This document shows positions 5,105-8,412 of a stretch of 8,412 nucleotides of DNA, one piece after another. The stretch is from the NCBI GenBank assembly GCA_964531265.1, contig CAZHDW010000034.1:1-8412 (forward strand). Direction: 5' to 3'. Position 1 is the first letter of the stretch. Each line of letters opens with the position of its first letter. Both the position numbers and the translations under genes were made by a program. Source of the stretch: Hominenteromicrobium sp964531265. Lineage in GTDB: Bacteria; Bacillota; Clostridia; Oscillospirales; Acutalibacteraceae. Under the pieces are notes generated by a model. The model did no database searches. It was not told the DNA's origin and was given only the letters and a program-made list of their open reading frames with translations.

Positions 5105-6814
5105 TTATGTCTGAATGTTACTGTCAGAGGCTTTGGTTGCCTTGAAATACGAGCGCAGAGAGTTCACAACGATTATTACGCCGAGAATAATAAGCAATAC
5201 TGCGATGATGAGCTGCAAGCCCTCCACAAAGAAGGTGGCGCTGCCCAGTGAGATCGCTTTGATGAGGGCGAACATGCGCTGAACCAGTGCGGTTCCCGTT
5301 ACACACAACATGATGATGAGCGGTGGGAAAAGCATCTTGTTGCTTCTGCCGGTAACCTTCATGAATATGCAAAGTGTAACCAAAACCAAAGCGGCCAGAA
5401 GCTGATTTGCAGAGCCGAAGAGCGGCCAGATATTTGAATAGCCCACCTTGGTGAGGACGAATGCCGCAGCCAGGGTCAACACGGTAGCAAAATATTTATT
5501 GCAGGCGAGCTTTCTCCACGGAGAGGCGTTCTGCATATCGTCCACGGAGAACAGCTCCTGGAAGCTCATTCTGCCGATACGCGCCACAGCGTCAAGGCTG
5601 GTGAGTGCCAATGCGGATACGCACATGGTCATAAAGCACTGAGCTACGTATACCGGGATATTGAACATCTCCAAAAATCCGGCAACACCGTTTGAGAAGA
5701 TCTGGAAGGGTGTTCCTGCCGCAGGTGTGCCGTCCGTAGCCGCGGCTGCACCTGCAACGCAAAGAGCAACTACCGCGAGGAGGCTTTCCAGCACCATGGC
5801 GCCGTATCCGACCTTTAGCATGTCCTTTTCGTTGCTGATGGTTTTTGAAGATGTTCCGGAAGAAACCAGGCTGTGAAAGCCGGAAACCGCGCCGCAGGCA
5901 ACGGTCACGAACAGGATCGGGAAAAGATTGCCGAGGCTTTCGTTGGTAAAGCCGGTAAATGCGGGCAAGTTCATCGTCGGATGAGCCACAACAAGGCCCA
6001 GAACAGCGCCTGCGATCATCCCCACAAACATATATGTTGTCATAATGTCACGCGGCTGCTTGAGCATCCACATCGGCACAACAGCGGCAAAAAAGATATA
6101 TGCAAAGGTGATATATGCCCATGCTTCCTTTCCTGCCGTGATGGGCAGCAGCATACCGATTGTCAATGCGGCAACAGTAAAAACAAGGCCCAATGCGGTG
6201 CTTTTCCAGCCGGTCAGCTTGAACCTTTTTACGATGAAGCCGAGCAGAACCGAAAAGCCGATGAATAAAAGCGAAATAGTTCCTGCCGCGCCGTTGGTTC
6301 GCGCTGCATCGGATAGAACAGCCGCACCGGAGGCATCTACGGTAAATGCATTGAAGGTTCCGGCTACCATGTCGGCAAATGCGGCGATTACAAGAAGTGT
6401 GAACAGCCAGCAAAAGGCCAGAAAGATTTTTCTTCCGAATTTTCCTATGTATTTCTCAATAAGCATGCCCATTGATTTTCCTTCGTTCTTAACACTTGCG
6501 TAAAGTGCGCCGAAGTCAGTGACGGCACCAAAGAAAATGCCGCCGATAAGTATCCACAGCAGTACCGGCACCCAGCCAAATACAGCCGCCTGAATAGCGC
6601 CTGTTACCGGGCCTGCGCCTGCAATGGACGAGAATTGGTGGCTGAATACGCTCCAACCGCTTGTGGGTACATAATCCTGTCCATCTTCGTTTGTAGCGGC
6701 CGGAGTTTTTGCTTTGGGGTCAATACCCCATTTGTTGGCTAACCAACGTCCATACAGAACGTAGGCTGCCGCCAGCAGTGCCGCCGCAACAAGAACAATC
6801 AGCAATGTGTTCAT
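5105..6814 (-). CDS. cstA: Carbon starvation protein A family transporter
   Basis: This 569-residue multi-spanning membrane transporter belongs to the CstA family. Its characterised relatives import peptides (CstA) or pyruvate (BtsT/YjiY). Family hallmarks are SHQFSSIAGAGPVTGAI (about 58-74) and ACGAVSGFHSLVSSGTSSK (about 306-324), plus TSLDAVARIGR and a GSANQLLAALVL block. Many hydrophobic helices are spread along the whole length. It is shorter than the roughly 700-residue E. coli proteins, as is common for Gram-positive members. ATG 6814 is preceded by AAGAAGGAAG about 9 bases upstream. It stands alone in its transcript behind a T-box leader, so it is probably made when one tRNA is uncharged, which argues for a role in bringing in amino acids or small peptides and not in general carbon starvation. 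The exact substrate is not visible. Confidence 0.93.
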   Translation of the reverse strand: MNTLLIVLVAAALLAAAYVLYGRWLANKWGIDPKAKTPAATNEDGQDYVPTSGWSVFSHQFSSIAGAGPVTGAIQAAVFGWVPVLLWILIGGIFFGAVTDFGALYASVKNEGKSMGMLIEKYIGKFGRKIFLAFCWLFTLLVIAAFADMVAGTFNAFTVDASGAAVLSDAARTNGAAGTISLLFIGFSVLLGFIVKRFKLTGWKSTALGLVFTVAALTIGMLLPITAGKEAWAYITFAYIFFAAVVPMWMLKQPRDIMTTYMFVGMIAGAVLGLVVAHPTMNLPAFTGFTNESLGNLFPILFVTVACGAVSGFHSLVSSGTSSKTISNEKDMLKVGYGAMVLESLLAVVALCVAGAAAATDGTPAAGTPFQIFSNGVAGFLEMFNIPVYVAQCFMTMCVSALALTSLDAVARIGRMSFQELFSVDDMQNASPWRKLACNKYFATVLTLAAAFVLTKVGYSNIWPLFGSANQLLAALVLVTLCIFMKVTGRSNKMLFPPLIIMLCVTGTALVQRMFALIKAISLGSATFFVEGLQLIIAVLLIILGVIIVVNSLRSYFKATKASDSNIQT

Positions 6815-6929
6815 AATGAGTCGCTTCCTTCTTAATAAAGTGATTATTAATAAGGCTTTACAAAAATGTCGCTGTGCACAAACGAATTTTTATAGGTGTC
6901 CTATTGACAAACAGGCTGATCCGAGCAAC

Positions 6930-6982
6930 AAAAAAGACCTCCGCCTCTTTGCTGCTTCAAATCCAACAAAGAGACGAAAGTC
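6930..6982 (-). terminator. T-box attenuator terminator
   Basis: On the minus strand the arm 6982-6964 pairs along all 19 positions, including G-U wobbles, with 6954-6936 around a 9-base loop, followed by six U (6935-6930). It shares its 5' arm with the antiterminator. About 115 bases of further leader separate it from the cstA ATG. Confidence 0.92.
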
Positions 6983-7215
6983 ACAATCACAACTTCCGCG
7001 GTACCACTCTTTTTTATCCTCTAAAAGGATACACTCAGGCGCCGATACACCTTATCTCTGTTACGGGAGCACCCGTCTGCAACTACTCTCAATGATTTTA
7101 TTGCAGCCACTCCATGGTGATTTTCGGCAATTCACTTTAATGTCTCGCACCGACCGACATCTCTCTGAAAAAGGCAGGAAATGCTTACTCTTCCATTTCA
7201 TAGTGTTTTTTTATG
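6930..7215 (-). promoter_or_regulatory. T-box riboswitch leader of cstA
   Basis: The minus-strand leader carries the T-box core AGTGGTACCGCGGAAG (7008-6993), whose UGGU (7006-7003) would pair with a tRNA ending ACCA. Upstream are a small stem (7015-7031), a CGGG/CCCG hairpin (7064-7075), an AGAGAG element and an apical ATGTC/GACAT stem, matching the usual order of stem I to stem III. AAAGAG (7012-7007) can pair with CTCTTT (6973-6968) as the antiterminator, which competes with the terminator stem. The specifier lies in GGCUGCAAU (7108-7100). Readings followed by a purine and compatible with discriminator A are the alanine codons GCU or GCA. Leu CUG is less likely. Uncharged tRNA binding would allow read-through into cstA. 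Confidence 0.93.
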
Positions 7216-7221
7216 GCAGTA

Positions 7222-7250
7222 ATTATAGCACCGGATTTTTTGAGTGTCAA
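7222..7250 (-). promoter_or_regulatory. Consensus sigma-A promoter of the T-box/cstA unit
   Basis: On the minus strand a perfect TTGACA (7250-7245) and a perfect TATAAT (7227-7222) are separated by 17 bases. So strong a basal promoter fits control by attenuation in the leader. The start site would be near 7215. Confidence 0.93.
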
Positions 7251-7350
7251 TACTTTTTTCTGCTGTCTTATGTTTTTTTTTCGAAGCTCTAAGTGCATAT
7301 GCACGTGGAAAAATCCGCGTTATCGGGCATCAAATTTCTGAAATTCAGCG

Positions 7351-7392
7351 CAAAAAAGCAGCATTCCGCGAGTGAAAGCTTGGAAGACTGCT
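7351..7392 (-). terminator. Terminator of the YgjV-family gene
   Basis: On the minus strand AGCAGTCTTCC (7392-7382) pairs with GGAATGCTGCT (7367-7357) with one mismatch around a 14-base loop. It is followed by a run of U directly after the stem. It starts 12 bases past the stop codon. Confidence 0.7.
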
Positions 7393-7404
7393 GGGTTGAT
7401 GTGC

Positions 7405-7926
7405 TTATTTGTTGGCAGGCGCTGCTTTATCGGCGCGGTAAAAGCGAATAAGGCCGATGACAGCGGAGACAATAGCGACGATCTCGTTTATTATGCCGCC
7501 AATGGAGAAGACGAATATATTGTAGATGAGCACAAGAGTTGATGTGAGCAGGATGCTCTTTCTGAGTGTCTGCGGATCACGGGAAAGTGCCACAGTGTTC
7601 ACGGCAAGACCGATTATGATGAATATCGAATAATATGCCTGCCAGGTAATAATGCCGTATATAACGGTGATAGCGGCGAATATGTACGGAACAGCGGGGC
7701 TGGAAAGCACCTTTTTGTCCTTGAAGAAGTAGGCGAAATTTCTCAAAAGGCATACTATGTTGAGCGCCAGACCGGATGTAGCGCCTATCAAACAGTAATG
7801 CACCACCAGAAATACGGTAGCGGTGGACAGGATAATGAGAATTTGCTTGTCGGTTTTTGCCTGATAAGAGACAAATGTCAGTATAACGGCGATTATGCCG
7901 AGAATCTGGCCGATGATGATAGTCAT
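7405..7926 (-). CDS. YgjV-family inner membrane protein
   Basis: This 173-residue polytopic membrane protein of unknown biochemical role resembles the bacterial YgjV (Imp-YgjV) family. Features shared with that family are the N-terminal GQILGIIAVILTFVSYQAKTD, the hydrophobic LVVHYCLIGATSGLALNIVCLLRN block, a central span ending NTVALSRDPQTLRK, and the C-terminal helix followed by IRFYRADKAA. I count about six hydrophobic segments with short loops and no signal peptide cleavage motif. Length fits the family. ATG 7926 is preceded by GAGAG about 8 bases upstream, a modest ribosome binding site. It has its own promoter and terminator and so is a single-gene unit. The neighbours give no hint of function. 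Confidence 0.82.
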   Translation of the reverse strand: MTIIIGQILGIIAVILTFVSYQAKTDKQILIILSTATVFLVVHYCLIGATSGLALNIVCLLRNFAYFFKDKKVLSSPAVPYIFAAITVIYGIITWQAYYSIFIIIGLAVNTVALSRDPQTLRKSILLTSTLVLIYNIFVFSIGGIINEIVAIVSAVIGLIRFYRADKAAPANK

Positions 7927-7962
7927 GAATTCACTCTCGTTTCTGTAAAATTACCAAAGGAT

Positions 7963-7991
7963 AGTATAGCGAATAAGGATGCGAATGTCAA
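7963..7991 (-). promoter_or_regulatory. Sigma-A promoter of the YgjV-family gene
   Basis: On the minus strand TTGACA (7991-7986) and TATACT (7968-7963) are 17 bases apart. The -35 box lies only 10 bases from the -35 box of the divergent tRNA-Gln promoter. Confidence 0.88.
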
Positions 7992-8001
7992 TTGAAATTG
8001 T

Positions 8002-8030
8002 TTGACTATCCGCACGGAATATGATATACT
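8002..8030 (+). promoter_or_regulatory. Sigma-A promoter of tRNA-Gln
   Basis: TTGACT (8002-8007) and TATACT (8025-8030) are 17 bases apart. The start site would be near 8037, about 18 bases before the mature tRNA. Confidence 0.87.
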
Positions 8031-8054
8031 CTTACAGTTAGAGAAAATATATAT

Positions 8055-8130
8055 TGGGCTGTCGCCAAGCGGTAAGGCAACGGACTTTGACTCCGTCATC
8101 CCGTGGGTTCGAATCCCGCCAGCCCAGCCA
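8055..8130 (+). tRNA. tRNA-Gln (anticodon UUG)
   Basis: Acceptor TGGGCTG (8055-8061) pairs with CAGCCCA (8120-8126), followed by discriminator G and an encoded CCA. The anticodon stem ACGGA/TCCGT holds loop CTTTGAC with TTG at 8087-8089. The weak U1-A72 first pair is typical of glutamine tRNA. It is a single-gene transcription unit. Confidence 0.95.
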
Positions 8131-8138
8131 GTCGAGAG

Positions 8139-8172
8139 CCTCGACACGCAAGTTCGCGTGTTGAGGTTTTTT
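8139..8172 (+). terminator. Terminator of tRNA-Gln
   Basis: CCTCGACACGC (8139-8149) pairs with GCGTGTTGAGG (8156-8166) with one G-T wobble, followed by six T (8167-8172). It begins 8 bases after the tRNA CCA end. Confidence 0.92.
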
Positions 8173-8233
8173 CTGTTTCCAACTGAAATTCCGCGCCACA
8201 AAATATCTATTCCGGCGTGGTATCACATGACGG

Positions 8234-8277
8234 AAAACCGCACGAATGCTGAAAATCCAGTGTTCATGCGGTTTTTT
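8234..8277 (+). terminator. Second terminator-like hairpin after tRNA-Gln
   Basis: An 18-base arm (8234-8251) pairs with 8258-8275 with one mismatch and two wobbles around an AAAATC loop, and six T overlap and follow the 3' arm. Its 3' arm is nearly identical to that of the tRNA-operon terminator at 4988-5008. No gene lies between it and the first tRNA-Gln terminator, so it may be a backup or an inserted copy. Confidence 0.7.
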
Positions 8278-8367
8278 ACATATTTTATGTCAAAAACGGT
8301 TTTGCGAAATCAAGAAAATATTGATAAAAGCTCGGTGCTCATAAGACAGTAAAAACTGAATTTTGTG

Positions 8368-8397
8368 GAACAGGCATGATTTCGGTCATGCCTGTTC
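8368..8397 (+). terminator. Perfect hairpin near the window end, possible terminator
   Basis: GAACAGGCATGA (8368-8379) pairs perfectly with TCATGCCTGTTC (8386-8397) around a 6-base loop. TGCTTTTAGC follows, a weak T tract. It may end a minus-strand gene lying beyond the window, but the strand cannot be decided here. Confidence 0.45.
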
Positions 8398-8412
8398 TGC
8401 TTTTAGCAGCTC

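Noticed and set aside
7923..8226. Minus-strand open frames across tRNA-Gln giving phrases such as GWAGGIRTHGMTESKSVALPLG and WRDSNPRDDGVKVRC
   Set aside because: These are the familiar false proteins produced by translating the antisense strand of a tRNA gene. They contain no real coding signal.
1..8412. Insertion sequence, prophage, CRISPR array or defence system
   Set aside because: No transposase, integrase, phage or nuclease-like protein, no terminal inverted repeats with target duplications, and no regular repeats were seen on either strand.

Overview
The window looks like chromosomal DNA from a low-to-mid GC member of the Clostridia (Firmicutes), possibly Oscillospiraceae/Ruminococcus-like. 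The evidence is AGGAGG-type ribosome binding sites, several textbook sigma-A promoters (TTGACA-17-TATAAT and close relatives), tRNA genes with encoded CCA, Rho-independent terminators, a T-box leader, and a Clostridia-style lipoprotein with a long Ser/Glu-rich linker. The genus is an inference.

Bases 1-1513 are a decaying region. After a terminator (71-99) and about 330 bases without a gene comes the effector-binding (GyrI-like) half of an AraC-type regulator that has lost its DNA-binding half. Next is a RibD-C/dihydrofolate-reductase-like reductase broken by an in-frame TGA and by loss of its middle. Immediately downstream, with its own strong promoter and terminator, is an intact 135-residue cytidine-deaminase-family enzyme (1597-2004).

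Bases 2054-4600 hold a minus-strand ABC importer operon of the SsuABC/TauABC/NMT1-like class, ordered lipoprotein, permease, ATPase, with overlapping genes. It is read from a sigma-A promoter (4566-4595) followed by a short leader that can fold. Diverging from it, a plus-strand operon carries tRNA-Gly(UCC), tRNA-Arg(UCU) and tRNA-His(GUG), ending in a strong terminator.

Bases 5105-7250 hold a minus-strand cstA transporter gene behind a consensus promoter and a complete T-box leader with antiterminator and terminator. This ties transporter expression to the charging of one tRNA, best guess alanine. Bases 7351-8030 carry a single-gene minus-strand unit for a YgjV-type membrane protein. A divergent promoter pair then leads to tRNA-Gln(UUG) and its terminator. 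The last 240 bases hold only hairpins.

Most of the content is ordinary housekeeping and transport. I see no clearly new multi-gene system. The most interesting item is the T-box in front of cstA, followed by the foldable ABC leader and the two linked gene remnants.
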